Shown: positions 10,831 to 22,405 of the stretch, piece after piece
How positions within the stretch are numbered: position 1 is the stretch's first letter
Layout: each line of letters begins with the position of its first letter
Translations under genes and position numbers: made by a program
Source of the DNA: Glandiceps talaboti
Taxonomy: Eukaryota; Hemichordata; Enteropneusta; Spengelidae
NCBI RefSeq assembly: GCF_964340395.1
Contig: NC_135549.1
Location: 33,414,832 to 33,478,831 of the forward strand
DNA length: 64,000 bases
Direction: 5' to 3'
The notes under the pieces: generated by a model
What the model was told of the DNA's origin: nothing
The model's database searches: none
What the model saw: the letters and a program-made list of their open reading frames with translations, nothing else

Positions 10831-12318
10831 GCCCTGGGGAGTCGGAAAAAATCGATAATCTTTTCAGTAAACTTTGCAACACTGTATAATCAAAATAATT
10901 GTACTTGTCAATGTACTGCCGCATAGTACAGCTAAACACATCGTGGAATGATATATTTTCTTTGGACTGTACAGTGTATTACATTATGTTACATGAATGT
11001 GCTGAACGGTTGGCGAGGGATATTTGTTACAGTACGTATGTTGTGAAAGTCTTATCTACGATGATTTGAAAACAGCAGCTATAATAATATTACAAATATA
11101 GTAAGGCGCAATGCAAATATTGTTTTCAGGGAATGTCATCGACAACTTTATAAATAATTACAGAACAATGTATTTGCTTGCTCGGTCGTGATGCGAGTTG
11201 TTCAGACAAATATCGGGGGGGGGGGGGGGGGGGGCTACACCCTTAATTGAGTATACATTTATGTGCCACCCTTTGGGGTTTGTTTTCTAGCCATTTGGTC
11301 TAAAATGGGGTAAGTTTTTTTTCGAACTTAAGAGTCTAAAACGGGTCCACTTTGCATTATATTTGATTTTTGCTTGGTCTAAAATGTGGCCCTTTGTCCT
11401 TTGCCAAATCGTAATTGCCATTAATTGCCCCTCAATGTTGCCTCCTAAGGAAAATGTATTTTGTCTAAATTCTATGCTAAATTAATAGTCTAGAATGGGA
11501 TATTGTTTTTTGGTCAAAGTGGGTCTAGAATTGGGCCTAGGATTTCCTGCATTGACAACACACCCCTATCAGAGATGGCCACTAGTTCCGCCCCGGGAGA
11601 AATATAGGTAAAAGTCAAACTAGTCCGAAACATGTGAAGTCACAGTCAATTACACTGGCATATCGAAATAAATAATTTACGTTCAAACAAACTCTTGTGG
11701 ATTTGTGAGGATTTTTCACACTGATCTATGTTTTGTCATTGCACAGAACTGCTAATAGTATATACGAATATTTAGACATTTGTCGACAGGGCGCACTCCA
11801 CAGTATAATGACATACGTTCGATTTGAATTATTAAAAGTTCAGTTATTTAAGTGTGCATCATTAGTAAGAAATAAAATGATATTTATATTTATATTCTTA
11901 TACAGAGGAGTAACCAAACTCCAAACTGTTTCAACTTGAGCTTGAATGAGAAATGTCGCAAAATTAATTGTGTATTAAAACTTCAACTTCAGTGATATTC
12001 AACTAAAGTCCTCCCAGACATTTTCATTATATAATATTAAACCCCATAACTTTTTAATTTTCCTGACATGCAATTTTGAAATTACTTTAATTATATTTCA
12101 GACTCTCGCAAATTGAATGCAGAATTAAGTATGTACAGATAAAGTTGTGAAAGGGCACCCTCAAACGTCAGTCAGCATAGCAAATATGAGCCGGTACAGC
12201 AAATATATGCTCAAACAGATACATTTTATTGACAATAGGACCAAAAGGCACCATTCCTCTAACTTGTCTCTCACACAATACTTTATTATTATATTATATT
12301 TAAACCCCCTCACTTGTA
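10831..12318. other. No gene recognised; G-homopolymer at about 11216-11234
   Basis: Contains a run of about 19 G within cggggg...gctacaccc. Otherwise AT-rich with only short open frames lacking recognisable domains. Confidence 0.5.
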
Positions 12319-12461
<143 letters not shown>

Positions 12462-12639
12462 GCAACTTTTCGTGGTAACTGAACAGGCTAATTATGAGAT
12501 TAGGGGTATTTTAATTTAGGTAAGAGAAGAATGGACAAAGAGAGAATTAAAAAAAGTTGTATATCACCACAAAAATGAATGAGTCAATTGACCAATATCA
12601 CACACAAAATGAGTTTTATTTCACCACAACAACTGATCA

Positions 12640-12708
12640 TTCAATCAATCAATCAATCAATCAATCATTCAACCAAATAATAAATCAATCATTAAATCGA
12701 TCGATCAA
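12640..12708. repeat. (CAAT)n-like imperfect tract
   Basis: tcaa/tcat repeats with interruptions, directly abutting the LINE relic to the right. Confidence 0.8.
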
Positions 12709-13465
12709 TCAATTACATGCTCGCTGCTCCCTTTGCTCGCACATGGAATAGTACCAGAATTACTAAAATGGCATTTGTCACACCCATTCTCAAGAAGTCG
12801 TCAAACCTGCCTTTCCTATCAATGATACTTGAGAAAGTGGTAACTGCTTAACTCAATACATATATATCGTCCAACGGATTACTGAAACCTTTTCAATCAG
12901 CTTATAGGAAATTTCATAGCACTCATCAAAGTCAACAATGACATTTGCATGGCTCTAGACTCAGGAAAATGCGTACTACTGGTCCTCTTAGATCTGTCGG
13001 CTGCCTTCGATACCATAGATCATGATATATTAATTTCAAGATTATCCAAGCTTGGTATTACAGGCATTCCACTAGAGTGGTTCTCTTCATACCTCAAAGA
13101 CAGGCAACAGTCCATATCAGTACAAGGCAGACGATCAGAAACCCAACATTTGCAATGTGGAGTGCTGCAATACAAGGCTCTGCGCTTATGCCACTCTTAT
13201 TCTACTTCATGTACCCCGTTGTAATACAAAGTTATACGGTGAGCATGCATTCTCGCGAGCCGCACCAGTCTTATGGAACAGTACACCACTTAAACTTCGT
13301 TCTTCACCAACTGTTGATAAATTCAAGAAGGATATCCAGATGACACATCTGTTTGCAAGAGCTTTCTAACTTTTTACAATGATCTACTATTGTTCCTGTT
13401 CAGCGCCATAGAACATGACATCGTATTGGATTTTGGTGCAAAACAGATTCTATTGATTGAAAGTT
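12709..13465 (+). pseudogene. LINE (non-LTR retrotransposon) reverse-transcriptase relic, internally deleted
   Basis: Broken frames read HGIVPELLK, AFVTPILKK, SNLPFLSMILEKVV, LNTYISSNGLLKPFQSAYRK, then CVLLVLLDLSAAFDTIDHDI and PLEWFSSYLKDRQQ, GVLQ/GSALMPLLF. The frame then jumps to YGEHAFSRAAPVLWNSTPLK and FKKDIQMTHLFARAF. These are RT blocks of CR1/Daphne/Rex-like LINEs followed by the usual C-terminal tail. The YADD-containing middle is deleted, and at least three frameshifts and stops occur. The 3' tail (cagcgccatagaacatgaca ... attctattgattga) is typical of such elements. Retrotranscription is impossible from this copy. Confidence 0.88.
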
Positions 13466-13479
13466 TGATAATACAGCTT

Positions 13480-13612
13480 GTAATGTTAATGAATCATTTA
13501 CATAATTAATGATTTTCAGCAATTAGGCTATATCTAAGAATGCATTCTTCAAATCATTGACGACTTTCGATAATTAGGTTATGTCTTAAAGATGCACTTC
13601 AAATTTAATATA
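13480..13612 (-). repeat. Dispersed repeat family D fragments, reverse orientation
   Basis: acataattaatgattttcag and following text resemble the reverse complement of 2915-2975; two imperfect sub-copies. Confidence 0.5.
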
Positions 13613-13620
13613 CATGCTTA

Positions 13621-14129
13621 TGTATCGCCATGAAATTAAATTTCAGCCCAATCTGCTCAGTAATTTTGGAATTAAGGATTTTTGACCAAAAAAACTTTTC
13701 AGACCTACTTTGCATATCACTGATGGGATTATCATGTCATGAACATTTCTTGACATAAATATCCCTAAGACTGTTCCCACATAATTTCAGCCCAATCTGC
13801 TCATTAGTTTTGGAATTAAAGAATTTTGACCAAAAAGATCCATTCTTATACCTAATTTGCATATCACTGATGGCATCATCATGTCATGAACTATTCTTAA
13901 TCTAAACACCCCAAGAAAGTTCCCGCCAAATTTCAGACTGATCTGCCCAGTAGTTTTTTTTACCCAAATCACACACCAGTGGATCGTTTTGATTAAAACG
14001 ATTTTCCAACAGGACACCCAAGGTAATATACCCACCAAATATCATGGCAATCAGTTTTTTACTTACACACACAGAGGCAGCTTTTCCCCATGCCTATAGC
14101 ACTACTGAACCTCAATTCAGTTGTGCCTA
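13621..14129 (+). mobile_element. Family A element, 5'-truncated copy
   Basis: Contains the family modules atttcagcccaatctgctca, aatttgcatatcactgatgg and the terminal actactgaacctcaattcag with ttgtgccta. It aligns in order with the 3' half of 52643-53944. Confidence 0.75.
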
Positions 14130-15005
14130 AAAATTATCAACCTTGACAAACATGACCTATGCAACGAAAATGACAAAATTTCAGTTTAGAAACAGTCACA
14201 ATGGAGAAGGTTAATGTGGCACAAGCTGATTATATAAGCATATTACCCAAGTGAAATTCTTTTAAATACTTAAACAATACCCGATTCCAGTATATTTTTA
14301 AAGTAGCAGCAGGTCTCCTATAACATTATAATTGTCTTCTAGCATGGTTAGAACAATTGATTGCATAGTACAGATTTCCTGAACAATTGTAATATGTATG
14401 ATAAATTCCATCTTTGAATCATTTATGGGGTTAGATCTTGATAGTTTGGGTTCTGTCAATTGCAAGTGATGGTTAAGTATGCTGCGGTACGTACAACACT
14501 GTGAGTTAACTTTCAAATATGCAGCAAAAACTATGCTCAAACACCTATAAACTCAGTTTGGGCTCCTTTAATAGTGTGACTATTAAATAATAGGAACTTC
14601 TATCTTCTTAGCACAAGACACATCAAACAAATTATTTTTGTATAGACATAATTTATTTAGGAGTCAAAAAGTGGTAATATGACATAACAAGTTTACACAT
14701 ATCACTAAATCTTACTATTTGTCGAATTAGCATTGTAATCATTATATAGTGCTGGTTTATAGGGTTACCTTAAATATATCCTAAATCTTAACTGTCCCTA
14801 TGATATATAGCAAAACCTATCTACAAAACTCACTGTGTAATAAATATATGGTATGATGCAATTATTTAGACAACCAATATCAGTGTCAGAAATAACATGC
14901 ATAAACTTTTATTGAAGAACATAAAATCTGGCTTGGGATAAAAAATGACTGCATATTTGTCAAGTACTGATACACCTATAAATAAAGCCAGGTTATAGCG
15001 TTTCA
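14130..15005. other. No feature recognised
   Basis: AT-rich unique-looking sequence; no supported gene. Confidence 0.5.
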
Positions 15006-15460
15006 GAGCATTCTTACACTATAATCATGACATTCAGTTGCATTCTAAGAATTCTTACACTATAACCATAGCATTCATATAATTCTTACACTATAACCAT
15101 AGCATTCATATAATTCTTACACTATAACCATAGCATTCCAAGAATTCTTACACTATAACCATAGCATTCATATAATTCTTACACTATAATCATGGCATTC
15201 AGAGAATTCTTACACTATAATCATGGCATTCAGAGAATTCTTTCACTATAACCATGGCATTCAGAGAATTCTTACACTATACTCATGGCATTCAGAGAAT
15301 TCTTACACTATAATCATGGCATTCAGAGAATTATTACACTATAATCATGGCATTCAGAGAATTATTACAACATAAACATGGCATTTAGAGAATTATTACA
15401 TCATAATGATATTCACATTGCATTCAGAGAATTCTTAGAATATACTCATGACATTCAAAA
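15006..15460. repeat. 31-bp minisatellite, about 14 copies, degenerate
   Basis: Unit contains attcttacactataatcatg followed by gcattcagaga. Copies vary between 28 and 32 bp. Confidence 0.9.
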
Positions 15461-15734
15461 GGTCATACTTTCTGTCAAGATGGCATAACATTCAAACATC
15501 ATGGCCATGCCAACAGTCAAACATCATGGCCATGCCAGCATTCACCCTACTTGTATCATTTGTTGGCAAGATAATAAAAAAAATATCAAATTACAATTAA
15601 AAATATAACCAATGGTTTTGTAGCACAACTAATATTATGCTTTAAAGCCATTTATTACAGAAATTACGTACCAGAGATTACTTGCACTGGTGCACATACA
15701 TATTAATGTTATTTTCACTGCAGTGCAATACTGA

Positions 15735-16396
15735 GCTGCAAGTCCATTTACCTACCCATTCCCATTGTTATCTAATATAATAGCAATTATCATTTGACTG
15801 TTGCTGAGGGCATGGTGCTGTTGCTGAGGCATATTTGCAAACATTTTGGAATGTTCACTTGCCCACCTAACAATGTAGATATCTTTGCAACATATACTTA
15901 CATTTGGCTGTTCCTAAGGGCAACAGCCAAATCTTCAGAATAACACTTCCAGAAACATCCCACTAAGTTTGAGCCTCATTCACCATGTAGTTTTTTAAGA
16001 TATAAGTTGAAAGACCAAAATTCAATTTAAAAAACAAACAAACCTAATTTGCATATCAGTGATGGGATTACTATGTTATGAACCATCCTTCATCTACACA
16101 TCACTATGTACATTCTTCACCAAATTTCACACTAATCTGTCTGATTGTTCTATAGCTTAAGTTTTTTAAAAACCACATTTTGACCAAAATAAAAAATGTG
16201 TGATATGATCATTTTCATTTGAACAATGTTCCATCTTTACAACCTAACTAATGTGCCTACCAAATATCTAGCCGATTTGACTTGAATGTTTGACTTATAA
16301 AGTTGTTTATATACACACACTCGCACATACACACAGACATTTATTTTGTGATGCCTATAACACTACTGAACTACGAGGCAGTGTTCAGCTGTGCTA
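15735..16396 (+). mobile_element. Family A element copy
   Basis: Begins with the 'gttgctgagggcatgg' modules, then cacttccagaaacatcccac, aatttgcatatcagtgatgg, and ends actactgaact...ttcagctgtgcta. Module order matches 52643-53944. Confidence 0.7.
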
Positions 16397-17478
16397 AAAT
16401 GACCAGATTATATTGCTCAGTAGACTGTACAGATATAGCTTCCAGGAGCAGAATAGAGGCTCGATACATTGTACACAAAACAAGTCTTTGTAGAAGACAG
16501 TCCCCTGAAATACTTAATTTCTATGAGACTGAATAGAGACATGATTTAAAGGAAATTGGTGGCAACAAATAAACACTAGTGTCTGATAATGCAGCAATTG
16601 CTGAATTTCAATAACTGAACCTGAAGATCAGAGTCAAATTTGGTCAATATATACTTGAATGCAGTCTCTATGAATGAACAGTTTTTGAGTTATGTGGTAA
16701 ATCATGATTGTTCACTATACTTATATGGCTGCCATCAAGTAAAAGATGATTTACGAACACCAAAAATAATACATGTATATGTTTATCTGGTTCTGCATTA
16801 TCTATAGACATGATCTAAAAGACATTAGCCGCATATAATTGCTAGTGTCTGCAATATGTTAAAAATAGGTTAATTTTAATGGTCTACCCTGTAGGTCAAG
16901 GTAAAGGTCAATGGTCATTCATACAAGAACAATTACATGGGGCTAGACACTTGAATGGTGTCTATGTATTGAAGTTTTTTTTATGAGTTATGCAGTAATA
17001 TAGTGATTTTTCCTACAAATATTGCTACCATTCAGTAAAAATTACATAAGAACTAAAAATAATGCTTGTTCTTTCAATATTGCTCATAAACATGATTTGA
17101 AGAAATTAGCAATGTGTAAATACTACAATGTGTCTGTGATAGGCAGGAATTGGCTTGATTTTGATAATTGACCCTAAAGGTTAAGGTCAAGGGTCATGGT
17201 CTCAAAAGATAGCTTGCATCTGATTGTATGGTTGTAGGCACTTGAATGGAATGTCTGTGTATTACAGTTTTTGAGTTATGCAGATATTTCATCAAATATT
17301 GATTTTTAACTACAAATATGGCCACCATTTGGTCAAATTTGTATATATTGCAAAACAAAGTGACGTGCATATGTATCACAAGATATGTCACCTATGTGCC
17401 AAGTTTGAAAAAAATTGCATATTGCATGTCTGAGAATAGAAGTTTCTTAAAAGAAACCCCTTTCTGCGAGATCACACA
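16397..17478 (+). mobile_element. Family B dispersed repeat, several partial units in tandem
   Basis: Three degenerate units each carry gtgtctgataatgcag-like, ttcaataactgaacctgaag-like and 'ctacaaatatggccaccatt'-like modules. The same modules recur at 41905-42190, 47815-48140, 35935-36250 and 39928-40390. Confidence 0.6.
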
Positions 17479-18033
17479 CTTACCTGTTGCTCAATACAAT
17501 TGGGCTAATCTCACCGTCTTTTCTCATTTGAGGTGATAAAAATTAAAATCCCATCCACCCTCTCTCTCAGAAAAAGAAAATGCAACTCGAATGATTAAAA
17601 TCGAAGAATGAATTAGAATGAACTGAAACGTTATTTAGTCTGTTATAATGATTTAGTGTCAAAATGAATGGACTGAAGGACCAACTTCGCTATTACTTGG
17701 CCTGGGATTACCACCGGACCCCCGGCAAGGACTGTATTCCCCATGTATAATGATAAAAGTACACTCAGTGCTGTGGCGATGAGAAAGGCCACAAAAATCA
17801 TGATGAAAATATGCAATTTGATGTAAAAACTTACTAACCTGGATAGACAATGAGCGGTATTGCGTAAAAAGGCTTTGAAATGTAATGCCGTTAATCGAAT
17901 GGTGAGGCAATGAGAACTGAGAATTGGGATATAGTCCGGTTTGTGAGAGTGGGTAGATGAGACTTTAATTTTTATTGCCTCGTATTGAGAAAAGATAGTG
18001 AGATTAGCCTAATTGCATCAAGTGAAAGGTAAG
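17479..18033. mobile_element. TIR element, about 555 bp, with arms of about 100 bp
   Basis: The left arm (cttacctgttgctcaataca ... gggctaatctcaccgtcttt ... aattaaaatcccatccaccc) pairs with the reverse complement of about 17930-18033. No transposase frame; flanking duplication not clear. Confidence 0.65.
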
Positions 18034-18088
18034 TATGAGATTGAAGCAGAAATGACGTATTACATATGCAAACACGAATGGACACGCA

Positions 18089-18195
18089 CAGACAGACAGA
18101 TGGATGAAGCCCATTATAATAGCACTTGGGGGGGGGAGCTAAGACAGATGGATGAAGCCCATTATAATAGCACTTGGGGGGGGGGGGAGGGGGGA
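18089..18195. repeat. Short tandem duplication ending in poly-G
   Basis: agacagatggatgaagccca followed by ttataatagcacttgggg occurs twice, each copy ending in a G run. Confidence 0.8.
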
Positions 18196-18239
18196 GGGGG
18201 CACTAAGAAAACTACAAGGCAGCAATGGCTGCAAACCTA

Positions 18240-18888
18240 TACATTATTTTACATACACAATTGTATTAGCTAAACATTACAATGTGCACTGTCAATTCAA
18301 ATATACATACACAATGCTATTAGCTAAATGTTACAATGTGCACTGTCAATTCAAATGTACATACACAATGCTATTATCTAAACATTACAATGTGCACTGT
18401 CAATTCAAATGTACATACACAATGCTATTATCTAAACATTACAATGTGCACTGTCAATTCAAATGTACATACACAATGCTATTAGCTAAATGTTACAATG
18501 TGGACTGTCAATTCAAATGTACATACACAATGCTATTAGCTAAACATTACAATGTGCACTGTCAATTCAAATGTACATACACAATGCTATTAGCTAAACA
18601 TTACAATGTGCACTGTCAATTCAAATGTACATACACAATGTTGTTAGCTAAATGTTACAATGTGGACTGTCAATTCAAATTTACATACACAATGCTATTA
18701 GCTAAACATTACAATGTGCACTGTCAATTCAAATGTACATACACAACGCTATTAGCTAAATGTTACAATGTGCACTGTCAATTCAAATATACATACACAA
18801 TGCTATTAGCTAAACATTACAATGTGCACTGTCAATTCAAATGTACATACACAATGCTATTAGCTAAATGTTACAATGTGTCAATTTA
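18240..18888. repeat. 54-bp minisatellite, about 12 copies
   Basis: Unit has acatacacaatgctattagc followed by taaacattacaatgtgcac and tgtcaattcaaatgt. Two subtypes (aaacatt/gcac and aaatgtt/gcac or ggac) are interspersed. 54 is a multiple of three, giving a false 245-codon frame. Confidence 0.95.
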
Positions 18889-19602
18889 AACATTTTGAAC
18901 AAATTGTTATCAAACTAGTCATATGGCTTAATTTTATAATATAAATATGCTGTCAATATTACATTTCAAGTAATAATTATTAATCTCCATGTATTACATT
19001 TACTTTCTTTCATGGCTGAATACCAACTCACATGGGTTGACAAATCTAACATAATTATACAATTCATTCATATATCAGTTGAACTTCAAAAAGAATACAA
19101 TATGACTTTGATAAGTATCACCATTTGAAACTATTCTATAATGTTCTGTTTGTCTGTTTAACATACCACTCACAAACCAGGATGACTGCAATATCTTGAT
19201 GGTTCTGTATTTCTTTATACACAATAGATGTATTTAGAAATCACCATAGACCCTGTTGGTGGAGGGTCTATGAAATCACTAATAGCGTAACATTGTACTG
19301 TATGCTATTTCGCATACAACTTATGTTTTATGGAATGAATATTTTTTGAAGGGGATCATCTTCTGCAAAGCTTGTGGCCTATATGTATGCATCTCACAAG
19401 GTTACACAGTGTACTTATAGTTTCTAGTAGTTAGAATAAAGTAGAAAGACACTCATACACACTCAGCTGTATGTGCCATCATACAAGAAAACAGTAGACA
19501 AATTCTATGAAATTCTTATTGTTAGGATATTATTACCTCATACATGTATAGTCCAAATTTATATTGGTCTGAAATACTTGAATGTGCATTTACATAAAAC
19601 AT
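18889..19602. other. No gene; small hairpin at 19244-19272
   Basis: The hairpin ccatagaccc-loop-gggtctatg closely matches one at 41696-41724. The remainder is AT-rich with nothing recognised. Confidence 0.5.
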
Positions 19603-21600
19603 TGTTGTCCTCAACACATCAACACGTACATACCCTAGTGTGAGGGTTGGAAAAGTGTTGTCCTCAACACATCGACACGTACATACCCTAGTATGAGGGA
19701 TGGAAAAGGGTACACTGTTGTCCTCAACACATCAACACGTACGTACCCTAGTATGAGGGATGGAAAAGGGTACACTGTTGTCCTCAACACATCAACACGT
19801 ACATACCCTAGTGTGAGGGATGGAAAAGGGTACACTGTTGTCCTCAACACATCAACACGTACGTACCCTAGTATGAGGGATGGAAAAGGGTACATTGTTG
19901 TCCTCAACACATCAACACATACATACCCTAGTATGAGGGTTGGAAAAGGGTACATTGTTGTCCTCAACACATCAACACATACACACCCTAGTATGAGGGT
20001 TGGAAAAGGGTACATTGTTGTCCTCAATACATCAACACATACATACCCTAGTATGAGGGTTGGAAAAGTGTTGTCCTCAACACATCGACACATACATACC
20101 CTAGTATGAGGGTTGGAAAAGGGTACATTGTTGTCCTCAACACATCGACACATACATACCCTAGTATGAGGGTTGGAAAAGTGTTGTCCTAAACACATCG
20201 ACACATACATACCCTAGTATGAGGGTTGGAAAAGTGTTGTCCTAAACACATCGACATGTACATACCCTAGTATGAGGATTGGAAAAGGGTACATTGTTGT
20301 CCTCAACACATCAACACATACATACCCTAGTATGAGGGTTGGAAAAGTGTTGTCCTCAACACATCGACACGTACATACCCTAGTGTGAGGGTTGGAAAAG
20401 GGTACATTGTTGTCCTCAACACATCCACACGTACATACCCTAGTATGAGGATTGGAAAAGGGTACACTGTTGTCCTCAACACATCGACACGTACATACCC
20501 TATAAGTATGAGGGTTGGAAAAGGGTACATTGTTGTCCTCAACACATCAACACGTACATACCCTAGTATGAGGGATGGAAAAGGGTACATTGTTGTCCTC
20601 AACACATCAACACGTACATACCCTAGTATGAGGGATGGAAAAGGGTACACTGTTGTCCTCAACACATCAACACGTACGTACCCTAGTATGAGGATTGGAA
20701 AAGGGTATGTTGTTGTCCTCAACACATCGACACGTACATACCCTAGTATGAGGATTGGAAAAGGGTACATTGTTGTCCTCAACACATCAACACATACACA
20801 CCCTAGTATGAGGATTGGAAAAGTGTTGTCCTCAACACATCGACATGTACGTACCCTAGTATGAGGGTTGGAAAAGGGTACACTGTTGTCCTCAACACAT
20901 CAACACATACATACCCTAGTATGAGGGTTGGAAAAGTGTTGTCCTCAACACATCAACACGTACGTACCCTAGTATGAGGGTTGGAAAAGGGTACATTGTT
21001 GTCCTCAACACATCAACACATACATACCCTAGTATGAGGATTGGAAAAGGGTACATTGTTGTCCTCAACACATCAACACATACATACCCTAGTATGAGGG
21101 TTGGAAAAGTGTTGTCCTCAACACATCAACACGTACATACCCTAGTATGAGGATTGGAAAAGGGTACACTGTTGTCCTCAACACATCGACACGTACATAC
21201 CCTAGTATGAGGGTTGGAAAAGGGTACATTGTTGTCCTCAACACATCGACACGTACATACCCTAGTATGAGGATTGGAAAAGTGTACATTGTTGTCCTAA
21301 ACACATCGACACATACACACCCTAGTATGAGGGATGGAAAAGGGTACATTGTTGTCCTCAACACATCGACACGTACATACCCTAGTATGAGGATTGGAAA
21401 AGTGTTGTCCTAAACACATCGACACGTACATACCCTAGTATGAGGGTTGGAAAAGTGTTGTCCTCAACACATCGACACGTACATACCCTAGTATGAGGGA
21501 TGGAAAAGGGTACATTGTTGTCCTCAATACATCAACACATACATACCCTAGTATGAGGGTTGGAAAAGGGTATGTTGTTGGCCTCAACACGAGGGTTGGC
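19603..21600. repeat. 60/53-bp minisatellite, about 34 copies, two unit lengths
   Basis: Unit: ttgtcctcaacacatcaaca, cgtacataccctagtatgag, ggttggaaaagggtacattg. A short form lacks seven bases (ggtacat) after gaaaag, giving 53 bp. Long and short units are interspersed. A 4-bp insertion occurs at about 20502 (cctataagtatg). Confidence 0.95.
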
Positions 21601-22245
21601 AAGGGGTACACACTTTGTGAAGATTAAATTGTACAGATTAAGTCTGTGTAGAAAAGAACACATTCAATAATTTAGAAGCTTGGTATTGCTCTAACAATTC
21701 ATATTGTACAATGTATGTATCTCCTTGATCCCAAACCTTCATTGCTTCAAACAATAACAGATGCCCTTATGCGAAAAATAATTGTTCATGTTCAATGTGA
21801 ACATGATATGCAGTCAATGCCATATGGTAACAATACACTATATAAATACTCTATTGCACAAAAGTCAGAGAGAGAGATAACTACATGAAATGCTATCATG
21901 GTATATCTTTGTTTAACAAACATTAATATGATCATTAATACTGCATGTACAATATCAATTAAGAAATGCTCTTCGACTACAATTGAGAAATCTCCTAAAT
22001 CATACCAATCATGAAACTATGAAACTACAATAAAACTATTTGTGTTGATAAAATATTATTGTAGGTTGTTAAGAAGTATATGAAAGCATCACACACTTGT
22101 ATTGAGAGAACAAAAACATATTGGGTACAAAGCATCATCATGGGGTGACACACAGACAGAACTCATGCTTGTATAGCTGCGCATAGTGGTGTCCAATTTA
22201 CATATTGTGCTAGTAAATACACAAACACAGAATAATGTGCATTGC
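21601..22245. other. Region just downstream of GRIPAP1; no feature recognised
   Basis: AT-rich sequence between the 60-bp array and the candidate polyadenylation signal. Confidence 0.5.
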
Positions 22246-22251
22246 TTTATT
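22246..22251 (-). terminator. Candidate GRIPAP1 polyadenylation signal (AATAAA)
   Basis: tttatt on the plus strand, AATAAA on the minus strand, lies 55-60 nt downstream of the GRIPAP1 stop codon. It implies a very short 3' UTR of about 80-90 nt. A longer UTR using a later signal cannot be excluded. Confidence 0.5.
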
Positions 22252-22306
22252 CATTATGAGTGTGAGGTTGAGGCAGTCTTCATACATCAAAGTTCTCATC
22301 TGTTCT

Positions 22307-22405
22307 CTATTGTGTAGCTTCACCTGGTTTGAGTTGAGTGGTTGTGTTAGCAGTTGCAGTTAACTTACTGAGTCGAACAATTTCATCTGAAAGCATTTCA
22401 ATGTC
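22307..22405 (-). CDS. GRIPAP1: GRIPAP1 last coding exon, residues 489-520 and stop
   Basis: 99 nt including TAG. Acceptor gatctttgcag. Encodes [14 protein letters not shown], then a short non-conserved tail rich in Thr ([18 protein letters not shown]). Vertebrate GRASP-1 ends in a similar short tail containing PGE before its last residues. Confidence 0.94.
   Translation of the reverse strand, partial: DIEMLSDEIVRLSKLTATANTTTQLKPGEATQ

Noticed and set aside
19603-21600. Possible CRISPR array
   Set aside because: Units are contiguous head-to-tail repeats with no unique spacers, in a eukaryotic context.
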